The notes under the pieces: model-generated
What the model saw: the letters and a program-made list of their open reading frames with translations, nothing else
Databases searched by the model: none
Told to the model about the DNA's origin: nothing
Translations under genes and position numbers: made by a program
Shown here: piece after piece, positions 42,500 through 53,100 of the stretch
How the letters are laid out: each line of letters opens with the position of its first letter
Numbering within the stretch: position 1 is the first letter of the stretch
Assembly (NCBI GenBank): GCA_019155205.2
Contig: JAHNZQ020000016.1
Location: forward strand, 2,217,050-2,279,741
Source: Gracilaria vermiculophylla
Taxonomy: Eukaryota; Rhodophyta; Florideophyceae; Gracilariales; Gracilariaceae
Length of the DNA: 62,692 nt
Reading direction: 5' to 3'

Positions 42500-43428
42500 T
42501 TTTCCCCTATCAGATTTTGTAGAGTGTGAGGATTGCTACTGATCGCCGACCAGGTCATTATGTGGCGCGTTTTTTTGTTGTATTCACATGCAGCCCTGTC
42601 GGAGCCACTCCACTGAGCCTTCCCTGGTCCTTACCTCTCTTGGTTCATACCTAAAATATGACCCGCATGTTGGGAGCTGGTCGGAATTGACCACAGAGTG
42701 GGCGTTCGGCACTGTGGCTGATCCCCTCGCGGAGGCTTAAGACTATTATTGACTTTCGAACATCTGGCCACGTATGCGGATTGCCAATCGACATCTTGAG
42801 ATATGTATCTCTCTTAGGCTTGTTACCAGCTGCGGAGAATTCGCAGGCCCTATCGATTATATCGATTCCTTCCACCTGGATGGTACCGCTGAAACAGAGT
42901 GGGCACGATGACGATGGAAAAAGTCGATCGGGCCCAGGATTGGGAAGAAAAACTGCAAAAGCGGGAGATTTCATCGATTTTGACCCCATGACAGGGTCAA
43001 GAGATCAGTTAAAAGGAAGCAGAATTGTACCAGACGACTCCAAGAGTCATGCCCGTGGAGCATCCCAGTGCGCATATCATTTCCGACGAATGGTACTGAT
43101 TGTCAGAAGAAAACGACCTGATGGTCGACAAAGAGCCGGAACGTTCCGTGAATTCCAACCTCTAAAAAGAAGATCTAGACCACTGCACCATCAGGGATGC
43201 GAACCAGCGGTCGAGTCTCATCTCTCACACAACAGGCTGCATTGTTTCGTCCACACGCGCGGGTGGTACCTTCAGTCCAGAACGCCCACCTTTAGCGCAT
43301 GCTACAGGTGCTCCGGGTCCTCTGTCTTCCAATAAGAATGCCACGGAATTGTCCCCTGGTGGGGACAGTGTCCGCGATACGGGTGTTGGCAAGGGTGTGG
43401 TTGTCGCTCGTCTCATATAACGCGTTGG
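42500..43428 (+). pseudogene. gypsy-2 antisense reading frame (relative of 39386-41364)
   Basis: Plus-strand frame pieces, antisense to gypsy-2 pol, between its chromodomain and left end. LGSYLKYDPHVGSWSELTTE followed by WAFGTVADPLAEA aligns with the gypsy-1 antisense MGSSMVEDYCSGYWSVVIME plus WALRTVAYNLVKA. Downstream, KAGDFIDFDPMTGSRDQ aligns with NAGGFVYFDPWKYAEIS. The later part is Arg/Ser-rich and ends near 43428. Stops are present (for example 42738). Not a known domain. Confidence 0.5.
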
Positions 43429-43847
43429 CCTGAGCGTGAATGATACGTCTCATGAGTTATTTGCAATGCGAAAATTGCTCGCGAGCGGGCGTCCTGGAAA
43501 CCGTTTGTAGACTTGTACTACGGAGAAGGCTGTGCGTCCTTTCCATTTACGTGCTGGGGCTTTCTTTCAATGAACATGGCCATGTCCTTTACTTTCTGCG
43601 TGCAGTGCGTTTTGTATCTTTCCAGAAAGCCAGAAAAATATTCCTTGACTATGTTTGCAACGGATATATCCACCTATGCTGTGATCTTTACCACGGCATA
43701 GCCGAAGGTATACGCAAAAGTGACAGGAAAAATCGTGCTTACGGATGCAACCGTTTGCATACTAGCAAGCTGGACAAAAAAATCCTTGCTAAGGACTCTC
43801 CGTAAGACTGTGTTGGAGAAAATGACGCCCCACTTTGATGCAGAATC

Positions 43848-44267
43848 TTACAGTTTGGGGTCAATTGGACCTCCGAAGTAACCCGTCTGCGCGCTACACA
43901 GAGTTACTGGAGTCTCGGTTCTCGTCATGCGGTTATAGTGACCCACTTGGGAGCGTGAAATGTTTTCAATCGGCCCGGCTGTGTTCTCAAAAACTTCAAA
44001 CCTATAGCAGCGTACAAGGTACAGCACCGTCCCGTTCTTGTCGTGCGAGTGCCTAACGATTTCGTCGAATAAATATTTTTGTATGCAGATTTCTGGGCAT
44101 CGGCATCTTGTGGCTGTACCCTGCCTTGCGGGACTTGAGTTTCCGGTATTAGGCTCTTCCTGTCTCCAAACATAAGCTTGCCCCTCACGGTACTCCGCAC
44201 TCACTGCCCGTTTCTGGGCTTCATGCTCAAGCTGTAACGATTTAGGTTTAAGTGCCTGCATATCCAC
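43848..44267 (-). pseudogene. gypsy-2 integrase C-terminus with chromodomain
   Basis: A 139-codon minus frame. The chromodomain is visible as FDEIVRHSHDKNGTVLYLVR followed by CYRFEVFENTAGPIENISRS. Chromodomains of Ty3/gypsy chromoviruses have the equivalent YLVRWxGY...TWEPxxxL and target heterochromatin. The aromatic cage Trp residues are replaced (Cys, Ala), so binding is probably lost. Confidence 0.7.
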
Positions 44268-45904
44268 GCCCCTTGCTGTGAGTAGAAGTTCCGCTCGTGG
44301 CTAGGCCGGGCAAGCACGCGACTCTCAAGGTGTGTGAACTGCAATGCACAAGGAATCCACTTCCTTTTTTGGTACAGTATTGCCAGGGTGGCGAATTGGC
44401 GAAATGCCGCTCCCGGAGCCCTCCAGCGTGACTACCGCTGAGTGAACTCCCGCCCAAAATATGCCTTTTTGCAGTTCTCGCATCTTTCTAGAGAAATTAC
44501 CTTTCTAGGTATTTCGATTCCGTTTTCAACGCGTGTATACTCATCGGCAGCCATCAAGTAAGTCTGAGGTTTTCAAATCTGGCTGGCCAGAGCCGGGCAG
44601 CACGCCCGCGAATGCAGTTAAATCGGTGAGAGTCTTCCGCTCTCGAATACTTTTTTGCATTTTTTCTATTGGGTGAGGCTTGTGTTGGCTTCGTGCTCTC
44701 ATTTTATACGAGTGAGTCTGTTGTGCTGTTTTTCAATTGCGTATCCGGCTTGGCTAGTTCCTCCGAGAAGTTATTTTACGCAACAGTAATTTCAGGTTTC
44801 GCGTTTGCCATTGCGGCTAGTTTTTCCGTACTTGGTGTTTAAATCTCTAGAGTCTCAGGAAGATTCGCCGGGGCGTGGACATCTTTGTCCCGATTGTTAT
44901 GGAGTACGCGTCGTTGTGGCAGCGGATTAATAGCCTCATCGAGGTTGCGAGTAGAAGTGTCCTCCCCCTCCTGAAACGGAGCGATGAAGGACGTTGAATT
45001 CGCTGCATGGCGCGTATATATTCCAAAATGACCTGAACGTATCAAGCCCTGGCTTCATGAACCAGAACTGCTCAACAAAATCCGTGGACCTCTCAATTCG
45101 TGCGAGATATCGGAGACGTCCCGCGTTAAGAGCAATAAGAGCGCAGGTCATGTTGTTATCTTTGCAACGAGAGTCGCTGACAAGCCCGGATTCGTTGTGA
45201 TTCGCGGACTTGGGTGGGGAAGGACAACCTCAAATAAGGGAGAAGGAGCAAATTTATTTTACTCATGGGACAGGCACTCGTGGTTGTTCTTCATGAATAC
45301 CACAGGTGTGTCAGTTTGTATCAGGGTAACCTGAAATGGTCCATCAGCTCAAGGGGAAAGTTTATGGCGTTTCTTTTCTTCCAGGTTCTGGTATAGTTTT
45401 TGGACAAAAACGAAATCACTTGCCACAATCAATGCGACACATTCACACCGTTGACGGGCATCCGAGTCACGCTTTTAGGCGGTTTGTTTCCGCGCCAGAG
45501 GCTGCGCGCAGCAATAAAAATAAAAATACATGCTAGTCAGTCCTTCCACTTTTGGCAAAAACACTTCGACTGAGGGTGAAATACCAAGCGTAGCTTGAAC
45601 TTTTGAAGATATGTGAGATTTGGGTCGCGACAAAACAAGTTGAAAAGAGGACGTCCCGGAATTCTGGTTTGCCGGCATGGTATACGCATATGGGAGCGCA
45701 TTCTTGTACGTTTCTTAAGTTTCTTGGTGGTCAGCAATGCAAGAACGGAAGAAAACTGTTGAAACTCGGTTTAAAAGTTCGACGTGGCGGTACACTAATG
45801 GTGACTTTTATCATGAACAAGGTCTTGATGTCCAGGATACGAAAGACGTCCTGGAAGAGCTTGGAAGTATTGAAGAGGGCCTCAGTATAGTACCAGTTTG
45901 AGTA
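44268..45904 (-). pseudogene. gypsy-2 integrase, distal part, decayed
   Basis: Minus-strand remnants with frameshifts. LFNTSKLFQDVFRILDIKTL matches the integrase core after the missing Asp motif. PEFRDVLFSTCFVATQISHI is the C-terminal segment equivalent to xFDLVLSRPPP in relatives. FQEGEDTSTRNLDEAINPLP comes next. The core is cut at 45904 by the pogo insertion and continues at 47850. Confidence 0.55.
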
Positions 45905-47847
45905 GTGCCACCCTCTAATTAGTGCTACCCCAAAGCCCAAGGCACACCTATAGGAGGTCTTGAAACCAGCCGCCCAGTTCAAACATCTTAAAACCACAAC
46001 GACCTCTCTTGCGACAAACTATGGTAACACTGCAATCCAAACCGATCCAAAAGAGGACGAGGCTCACTCTTGGTCAGCAAATAGAGATTGCTCGCATGCT
46101 CTCTCAAGGCCATAATGCGAGCACTGTCATATCCCAGTATTCTAAGTCTCTTCGCACAGTTACCAACATCAAGAGCAGATCTAAAGCTCTTCTTGAAAGT
46201 CACCACAACAGCAATCTGTGCGTATAGACAAAATCAAGACGGCCGCCACTCTTCCCACTTATCGACGAAAAGATACTGACGTTTGTCCAAATTGCGGGAT
46301 CCGCCAAGATGCCGGTGACACAAATGGTACTGCAGCAAAAGGCTTTAATGATGCGCGACGCAATGCTACAAACTACTTCTAATGAAAATCAGAAAGGCCG
46401 ACTCCAACAATTCCGTGCTTCAAAAGAATGGGTGTGTAATTTCATCAAACTTTTCGCATTGCGGTCAGTGTCACTGTCCGGCGAAGAAGGAAGTGACTCG
46501 GCGCTAAAGGTTGCGGCGGAAATGAGTGCCTTGCGGGAGAGACTCAGAAATTATGATGTTGATTGCATCTTCAATGTCGATGAAACGGGACTTTTCTTCA
46601 AACTTTTGCCTCGACGCACTTACTTAGCAGTCAATGAATCTCGAAAATCAGTTCGCGGAACAAAAGCGATGAAAGCCAAGGATCGTGTTACTGCGTACGT
46701 TTGCACGAATGCAGATGGGTCTGCTAAACTACCGATGGCTATTATTGGCACTGCAAAGAATCCAAGGTGTTTTCGTCTTGGGTCACCCCCTGTCCCATAC
46801 CTTAGTCAGCGCAATGCCTGTTCCGACTCTACTACCATTCGAATCTGGTTCTTCGATATTTTCCTTCCATTTATTCGAAGGTTTACTTCACGCCCATGTG
46901 TGTTGTTGAAGGACAGTTCTGGACCGCAAGGAACGGACCTTGCAGATGTACAAGAACAGGTGCAGTTAATGACACTGCCACCAAACTGTACTTCCATACA
47001 CCAGCCTATGGACATGGGCATTATTTCATCCTGGAAGGCACGCTATAGGCGTCTTCTTCTGCGCAAGATCGTGAAAGAGATCGAAACACGACAGCAACTT
47101 CGGGAGGCCTGTACAGCGAAAAGAGTAATGCGTGGTCTTTGAGAAGGATTCGATCCTCATATGCTAGATGTAGTCTATATGGTTCATGAAAGTTGGAATG
47201 AGGTGTCTGTGATGACGATTGCGCGATGTTGAAGAAAAGCGCAAGTGTTGCCGGTGCATTTTGCGGCGAAGGTGAACGCAAGTGAAGGAAAGGTGTCCAG
47301 TAATGTTGCGGACAAAGAGCTGGTGAAGATAATGGTGAGTCCCATGAAAGAGCTTTCACTTCATGATGTGGGTGAGGATGCTCTTGTAAGCCAGTTGGAT
47401 GACTTTTCGGGAGAGGAGGAGGTTGAGAGGTGGTTGAACATTAAAGAGGATGACGAAATCAGGGAAGCGTTAGTTCATGACGCTTAGGAATCGGTCAATG
47501 AATTTGAATCTGCTGAGAAGATAGAGGAGCAGCGCACTTGCAATAGCGACAAACACGATGGCCACATTGCCCCTCTGCCTTCGGAGACTGACATAAGGTG
47601 TCAGTTTGACTGAATTGAGAGCATTGCAATTGATAGTGATGTAAGGGATGCTGTTCATTACTTGCGGAAGGCCAAAGCAGCTCTCCTAGGCGAAAAGCGA
47701 AAGAAAAACGGTAGAGCACGGCGCCAAATGCTTATTACAGAGCTATTGTAAAGGAGAAGGATAGTCATCGTCAATGCTGTGAAGGAGCTTTGAATATTGC
47801 TTGATTCGATATAGTGCCAATTGATTCCACCTGGCACAGGGTGGCAC
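45905..47847 (+). mobile_element. pogo/Tigger DNA transposon in gypsy-2 integrase
   Basis: Inverted ends GTGCCACCCT (45905-45914) and AGGGTGGCAC (47838-47847), each flanked by TA (45903-45904, 47848-47849), the target duplication of Tc1/mariner/pogo elements. Length 1943. It encodes one transposase with CENP-B-type helix-turn-helix and a DDE domain. Gypsy-2 integrase homology stops and resumes at its borders, so it inserted later. Confidence 0.88.
46009..47487 (+). pseudogene. pogo/Tigger transposase, few disruptions
   Basis: Begins at 46021 (MVTLQSKPIQKRTRL or a nearby ATG) with a helix-turn-helix (LTLGQQIEIARMLSQGHNAS). A frameshift lies between about 46210 and 46309. The long frame 46309-47142 holds the DDE_1 domain: NVDETGLFFKLLPRRTYL (first Asp), GSAKLPMAIIGTAKNPRCF, VLLKDSSGPQGTDLAD (second Asp), and LPPNCTSIHQPMDMGI (third Asp). 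After a stop at 47140, an acidic C-terminal tail continues in shifted frame to 47487 (EEEVERWLNIKEDDEI). All three catalytic Asp appear present. Related to jerky/TIGD proteins. Confidence 0.8.
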
Positions 47848-47849
47848 TA

Positions 47850-48447
47850 TATAGAGTACCCTCCTGTAATCCGTTTTCCGGTATCGGGAAGAAACTCCAC
47901 CGGAGGAACATTAACATGTATTCTGTGCGTCACGAACGCACTTGCCAAATTGAAGGCAGTAATACCACAGAGAGGGAAAGGCCGAAATAGTTTTGGAAAT
48001 CGGTCTATTATGATGAGTGGGAACCTACTCCCCCTTGAACTGGTTGGAATTGGCCTCAGGGTACCGATAGCAACAAACGCAATCGCCGCTCTTGCAGTGG
48101 GGTACCGAGCGCTTCATCGTGTTCTTTCTGAGTTGTACCCGGTTCTCGGGTCACTATGTACAGAATTGTTCGTTGAAATATCTGTCCACCCCCATGGCGG
48201 GCCCACAGAAAACGCTCCTGAGGTTGAGATATAGGTTCCTCCGACTGGCATGGCGGCCATTTCTCACAAGATGCGAGAGATGTCGTAGCTTCTTTTTCGG
48301 AAAATGTGGCATTACAAGGTATGGTTTTACCGCTAAGTTCTGGAAAACAAACTCCACGTCGTTCAGTCTGAACGTAAGGGACTCACCATCTATAAGACGG
48401 GCACGTATCCAAGTGCAGAATGGGTCAGCGAATTGCTTCCGGATCAT
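47850..48447 (-). pseudogene. gypsy-2 integrase, zinc-binding region and start of core
   Basis: A 97-codon minus frame: QFADPFCTWIRARLIDGESL, VKPYLVMPHFPKKKLRHLSH and RRNLYLNLRSVFCGPAMGVD. This matches the gypsy integrase zinc-finger region seen in gypsy-1 (EQFWDPFCMELRSRLNGGE, GHPGGRKLYLTF). The HHCC ligands are partly lost. The core follows in broken frames down to the pogo insertion. Confidence 0.7.
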
Positions 48448-48652
48448 CTATTCCAGTTCGATCGGTACAAAACTCCCCATTGTGGGGTTCCCAATACTGT
48501 ACCCGTCTATTGCGTCCATGATGTCGATTGAGGCGTAAAGTTTACAGTCGTTCGGCGACTTTGGCTATGCCAGGTCTAATTTCTCAACCCGGGTGACTCC
48601 ACCATGAAACACGAAATATCCTCTTTCTCCATTGATAGCGTGAATGAATCAG

Positions 48653-49042
48653 TCAGTAAATGCGATCACGCGGCAGCCTGAGTGTTATAAGCACACTTCT
48701 GTAAGCGACCTGGAAGTTCAATTCATCTACGCGGAGCCTCCACTTCGTGAAGTGACCCGAAAGATCGGACATATCTATCAGCACCCTCAGTGAGAAATGG
48801 TTCTTGGAAAATGTCAAGGAAACCCACATGAAGTAAAAGCCGAGGGTGAACAGTGCCCACTTTACGGCTAGGCACTTCTTCTCAGAAACGGAGTAATTTC
48901 GCATTTGCTCATTGAGCGAGCCCTGCCCTGTAGGAGTATTGCGCAACTGGTCTTGCGTCCTGTTATAGAGAGATACTTTGTTCCGTTCTAAGGATCTCCG
49001 AGAGAGAGAGGCATCCCATATCGTTAAGAACTCCCGCAGCAT
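48653..49042 (-). pseudogene. gypsy-2 RNase H fragment
   Basis: A 129-codon minus frame: QGSLNEQMRNYSVSEKKCLA, VKWALFTLGFYFMWVSLTF and FTKWRLRVDELNFQVAYRS. This matches the gypsy RNase H and linker (SLNxAExNYSxxEKECLAVVWAL...RWRLRLxEFDFEVxYK). Reverse transcriptase upstream is missing. Confidence 0.75.
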
Positions 49043-49139
49043 ATCATAGAGACGTTTGCGATGCTAATCCAGAACATGTCCGCTAAAACGTTCGTCAAGC
49101 GCTTTCTGTTAGAACACTGGATCAATGGTTGAGAAAGTG

Positions 49140-49639
49140 AACGATGGTGACCAGCCGAGGTGAAGTCGGCGGGTCGACCAGGATTTATATTGAGAATCAG
49201 ACCTTCGAAAACGAGGCCACAGTAAATGATTTCTACGGTACCCCTTTAGATGCACTAACTATGAAACATCTTACTGCCAGCTATGCAAAGTCGAAACGAA
49301 TGTCCTTCATGGGACAGCTGTCCTTCGCAAGATGCTACTAGAACATTCCGTCGTGGACACAATTCGGATGCTTACAGTGAAAACAAGAGTGCCAATAGGT
49401 TCTTGTAAGGCTTATGACTTCAAACATAGCATGATGACATGTATTGTCAAACGTAGTTGTGAAGCCTGTCCAGGGCAAACAACACATCGAATCAAACTGC
49501 ATTTTCACAAGGAATACATCTAGGCTACGTAAAACATATAATATCAAGTCTAGTACTCAAGATTCATATAATAAAAGCAAAAAACAATATAAATCCTGAC
49601 ATCACTTCCCCCACAAAAAAGAATCGTCCCGACTCGTCA
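49140..49639. other. Unassigned sequence inside the gypsy-2 insertion
   Basis: About 500 bases between the RNase H fragment and the 202-codon frame. Short frames on both strands show no domain. It replaces the expected reverse transcriptase. Confidence 0.4.
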
Positions 49640-50248
49640 CTAGTTGGGGTTTTCATTAGGCAAAGAGTTGAGTTCAGGAATACCAGGTGGATCAGGAACC
49701 ATAACCATACTGGCGTGAGGTTCAAACTCCATGGAAAAGTCAGCGTTATTCCCGTCTTCTTCAATCTGGATCAAAGCAGATTCGACAGTGTTCAGGAAAG
49801 TATCGCGCGAGTCAGGTTCCAAGTGACCATACTGAGAGACAATGTAGGTAAAGAGGAAAAGTATGAATTGTTCTTCGATGGAGATCAGGATTCCATTATC
49901 GTACACGTTGAACAGTTTCTGCAGAATTTCAGCCTTCTCTTCGGTCAAGAATGGACCACGGAGTTGAAGGAAAGTATAACAGATATGGAAAGACGCCCAA
50001 GCCAAGCGAAACTTTACTAAGAGATCGTTGGATATATCTTCAAACCATAAAAGCATTTGTTCTCCTCCAAGGGAGATAGGATTGTAGAACGAACGGGCGG
50101 CGTCGAGCTGAAGGTTTATCGCGGGCGACGGAAGCTGATTTTTTTCCATCGTTCTCCTTGGACGTGACTGGGCCCCAAGGAATTCAGAGGCTTTAACTGT
50201 TTTTATATTTTCTGAGGAGTTCCGAGCAGTTTGACCAATCAGATTCAC
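49640..50248 (-). CDS. Unrecognised 202-residue protein
   Basis: An intact frame in an otherwise decayed transposon region. It is predicted mostly helical. A hydrophobic helical middle (SFYNPISLGGEQMLLWFEDI, then FLTEEKAEILQKLF and EQFILFLFTYIVSQYGHLEP) leads to an acidic tail ending PPGIPELNSLPNENPN. A second Met at residue 34 (MEKNQLPSPAINLQ) is an equally good start. No signal peptide and no domain that I know. It lies inside the insertion that replaced gypsy-2 reverse transcriptase, 21 bases from a Tc1-like end. It could be a passenger gene, a small host gene or a chance frame. Confidence 0.35.
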   Translation of the reverse strand: MNLIGQTARNSSENIKTVKASEFLGAQSRPRRTMEKNQLPSPAINLQLDAARSFYNPISLGGEQMLLWFEDISNDLLVKFRLAWASFHICYTFLQLRGPFLTEEKAEILQKLFNVYDNGILISIEEQFILFLFTYIVSQYGHLEPDSRDTFLNTVESALIQIEEDGNNADFSMEFEPHASMVMVPDPPGIPELNSLPNENPN

Positions 50249-50269
50249 TTAGCTCTCTTGAAAATGAAT

Positions 50270-50610
50270 AATCTGTACTCATTAGAATGATTTATAGCCA
50301 TCACAGGCCATTCTGAACAGGTTCTGATTAAAAGAAAAGTATTGGAAATAGTGCGAAAACTAAAAATATTCTATGTACGGGACGTTAGAAAAACAAGATG
50401 CAAAAGCGTTGAATTGGTATTATATGGTACACAAAAGCAAAAATCATCTACTGAAGAAGGCAAAATGAAGGTTGAAATTGAAATGTTCTATGATTTTGAA
50501 ACGGTTTTTAACCTTGAATGTGTTTGAAAACTGATTTTGGTAGCACTACAGTACTAAAAACGATGATTTGCATCAAAATGCCTGGTGTCCTATACTTTTG
50601 AAACAGACTT
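50270..50610 (+). mobile_element. Tc1-like element end (same family as 24804-25994)
   Basis: Read on the minus strand from 50610 it starts AAGTCTGTTTCAAAA after TA (50611-50612). It then follows the left end of 24804-25994, including TTTTAGTACTGTA and AACCGTTTCAAAATCAT. The coding remnants also align (FETVFNLECV against FETVLGLEFF). It interrupts gypsy-2 protease. The opposite end was not found. Confidence 0.65.
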
Positions 50611-50612
50611 TA

Positions 50613-51053
50613 CCTGCCGGTATTTGCAGGAAAACGAATGATTCCACAACAAAGTTGGAATTTGCATTGGAATCTAAAGCCCTGAGATACCGTACAATAG
50701 ACTAAGGCCTTATGCCGAGGCCATTATAAACCTTTTAATTAAACCTGGTAGTCACTTGGACGCTATCCGAGATCTGGTTATGTTTCACCAGAATTCTCGG
50801 TCGACGAAGAACACCGAGATGTTCTAAGTCCACGTCAGCAGCGTCCTCCTTTGCGCCGATCTTCGCCGGAGAGAGAAGCTGCGGCGCCTCGAGCGTGACA
50901 TTCTTCAACTCTGCCAACTTCTTTCCCGAAAGAGAGGCTCCCGCGGTTCCTGTTCCTAGCCCAGAACGTCCTAAGCAGGTTGCTTGGCTTTCTGTATAAC
51001 GAGGGATCGGCCGTTCGGTCCTTGATTCTCTGCCGAAGTGCAGCTTGTTTCAA
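50613..51053 (-). pseudogene. gypsy-2 protease region, decayed
   Basis: Minus-strand LEAPQLLSPAKIGAKEDAAD with VDLEHLGVLRR aligns with TPEAPPPRSPVKILSRRDPA with RDSEHVGVLRP of gypsy-1. Further on, KVYNGLGI and RALDSNANSNFVVES align with KVYADLGL and the protease active-site region of gypsy-1. The Tc1 end cuts it at 50612. Confidence 0.6.
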
Positions 51054-53100
51054 TACCTTTTCAAAAAGATCTCAATTATTGGACTGTGTCGCATCGTTGT
51101 GGCGGGTCGTTTGCATTTGCATTGGAAACGTCCACTTTAAAATGGAGACGGGAGGCGCTCGGGGCCAGTTTCATCTCATCGAAGATAAACATGATGTAGT
51201 TGGCCGTCTGTGAAGGAAAATTCCTGATAGACAGGAGACAATGCGAAGACGTCTGACAAGGAGAGTAACACAGGTGGCAATCAAAGTTGAATATGGGATG
51301 CAGGGGAGCATTTCAGTAGTTCAGGTATCCTTCCCAAAATGCCAGAGGTTGACCATGTGGTCGCTGCCAGCGGAGATACCGGTTTTGATACTTTGATGGA
51401 GAATAAGAGGGGTCTTGTTCCTTTTCATACAAGCGTACAACAGGACTCAGTTATTAGCAGTCCAGTGGGTCTCTGTCGCAGAAAGGAGCTTTGTTGTCAG
51501 AACGCCCAGTACATTTCTTTGAGCAAAGTAGGCATGATCCGAAATCCTTTGAAGTTTATCCTAATCCATGACTGAAAGACATTGAAAACCATTTTCCATC
51601 ACCAACGCTTTGGCTAAATAAGATCTTTGTTCAGGAGGGTGAGAACGAAGCCCATGACCGTCAGCACGTGCGTACTGCACCAGTTCCAGATGTGCCAGCC
51701 TCAGACAAACATCTCGATATAGGGCGCCTAGCGTTTTGATCGCCAGATTTAGTCTGTCAATGAACATCGAACACCGCTTAGGAGCGTCATAAATATTCTC
51801 AATACTGTAGAAAGCCTCGTTAAGGCGTATTGAATAATCACTTTTTGTCTCGGATACCTTCTGACAGTTCTCTCGCAAAGCAAGGATGGCGGTTTAAATG
51901 CCCTGATTGGTGACGAAAGAGCGTAATAGGTACTGCATTATCGCCGGCCAGCAACAAAACCCTCCTTTGGAGGCACATATTCATATTTAACCCCTTACAT
52001 AGTTGAGTCGATCTTCGGCTACCCTCTATAACAAATACGGCAATTTAAGGTTGGCTTGAGCATCATTCATTACGAGTATGTTGGCTTCCACGACAAAGCG
52101 CGCTAGGAAATCAATATTTAATCCTCTTCAGAAAACGTCTGGCATTGCAGCGTGAAGTACTTGCGGGTACTGCAATCTTTCTGTCTTCCCGTTTCACTGG
52201 GTGTTGGATACATTGCGATATTCACCAGAAGGTACTACTGGTATGACAACAACTTCAAGTACATCAGGTTCTCGGAGAGAGGTTCTGGAACTTCACGGAC
52301 TATGTGCCGTTTCAGCAAGCTCGGAAGGCACTGGCAATTGCAGAAGGCCACTTGGAGTGAGAAAAGCGCCCTTTTCGATCCTCAGAATCGGAGTTCGAGC
52401 TATTGGTACGATTTAAGTCAATATTTGAAGAACCAGAAGAAGGCGGTAGATAATATTTAGGATGCCTCTGTTTCCTTGACTGCTGCCTACGGCGTTTTCT
52501 TCGCTTTTTTTTGTTCTCGATCACTCTGGGAGACAGCAGTCGGCTTAACTGAGGCAGACAAGTTCATCAAGATGGTGTGCTCCAACATTTCGAGACAGAG
52601 CTGAAAAAAGCTAAACTGGGACTCGATTCTTTTAACGAGGGCAGCAGGATCACCAAAGCATTCCTGTAAGTTGTCGAACTACACCTGCATAAGGTGTAGA
52701 TCTTCGGCAAGAGATCTAACAATTTTTCCTTCTTTACCCCCCTTAAGGACGTCCAAATCCATATTAATGGCTATTGAGCAGCTCTCATTTAGTGGAGCAG
52801 CTCTTCTGGGTCTCAGCTTGGTCATTCTTAACACCAGCGTGTCCCGTCGAGTTGATCACAACAGCGGTAGATGCCACCGACGGTCCAGCGAAGGGCGGCC
52901 GAGATGAGCATTACCTCAATGAGAAGCATGATTGCCAAAAATTTGGAAATTTTCCAGGGAAGTTTGGAGCCCAAATTGCATCAAATGAATGGCTGCAAGT
53001 TTATGAAAGTACAAACCGATGATATTGAATCTATTGTTGCCATTGCGCTTGCAGTATGGCAATCCGTGGAACATTCTACTAAGTAAAGGAAACCTGTTGT
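51054..53100 (-). pseudogene. gypsy-2 gag, decayed
   Basis: The clearest part is the 51561-51878 frame (ETKSDYSIRLNEAFYSIENI, then CSMFIDRLNLAIKTLG), which aligns with gypsy-1 gag. A basic, Asn/Ser-rich stretch (52312-52524; RKQRHPKYYL) matches its charged linker. Upstream there are only short broken frames. Confidence 0.5.

Larger units (their letters stand above)
42500..53100 (-). mobile_element. Ty3/gypsy chromodomain retrotransposon (gypsy-2), heavily broken
   Basis: From right to left on the minus strand: gag remnants (about 53060-51561), protease (51053-50625), a large insertion in place of reverse transcriptase, RNase H (49042-48653), integrase (48447-45240, split by a pogo element), and integrase C-terminus with chromodomain (44267-43848). 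Its proteins align with those of gypsy-1, so the two are related. LTRs were not recognised, so the outer limits are approximate. Confidence 0.7.
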
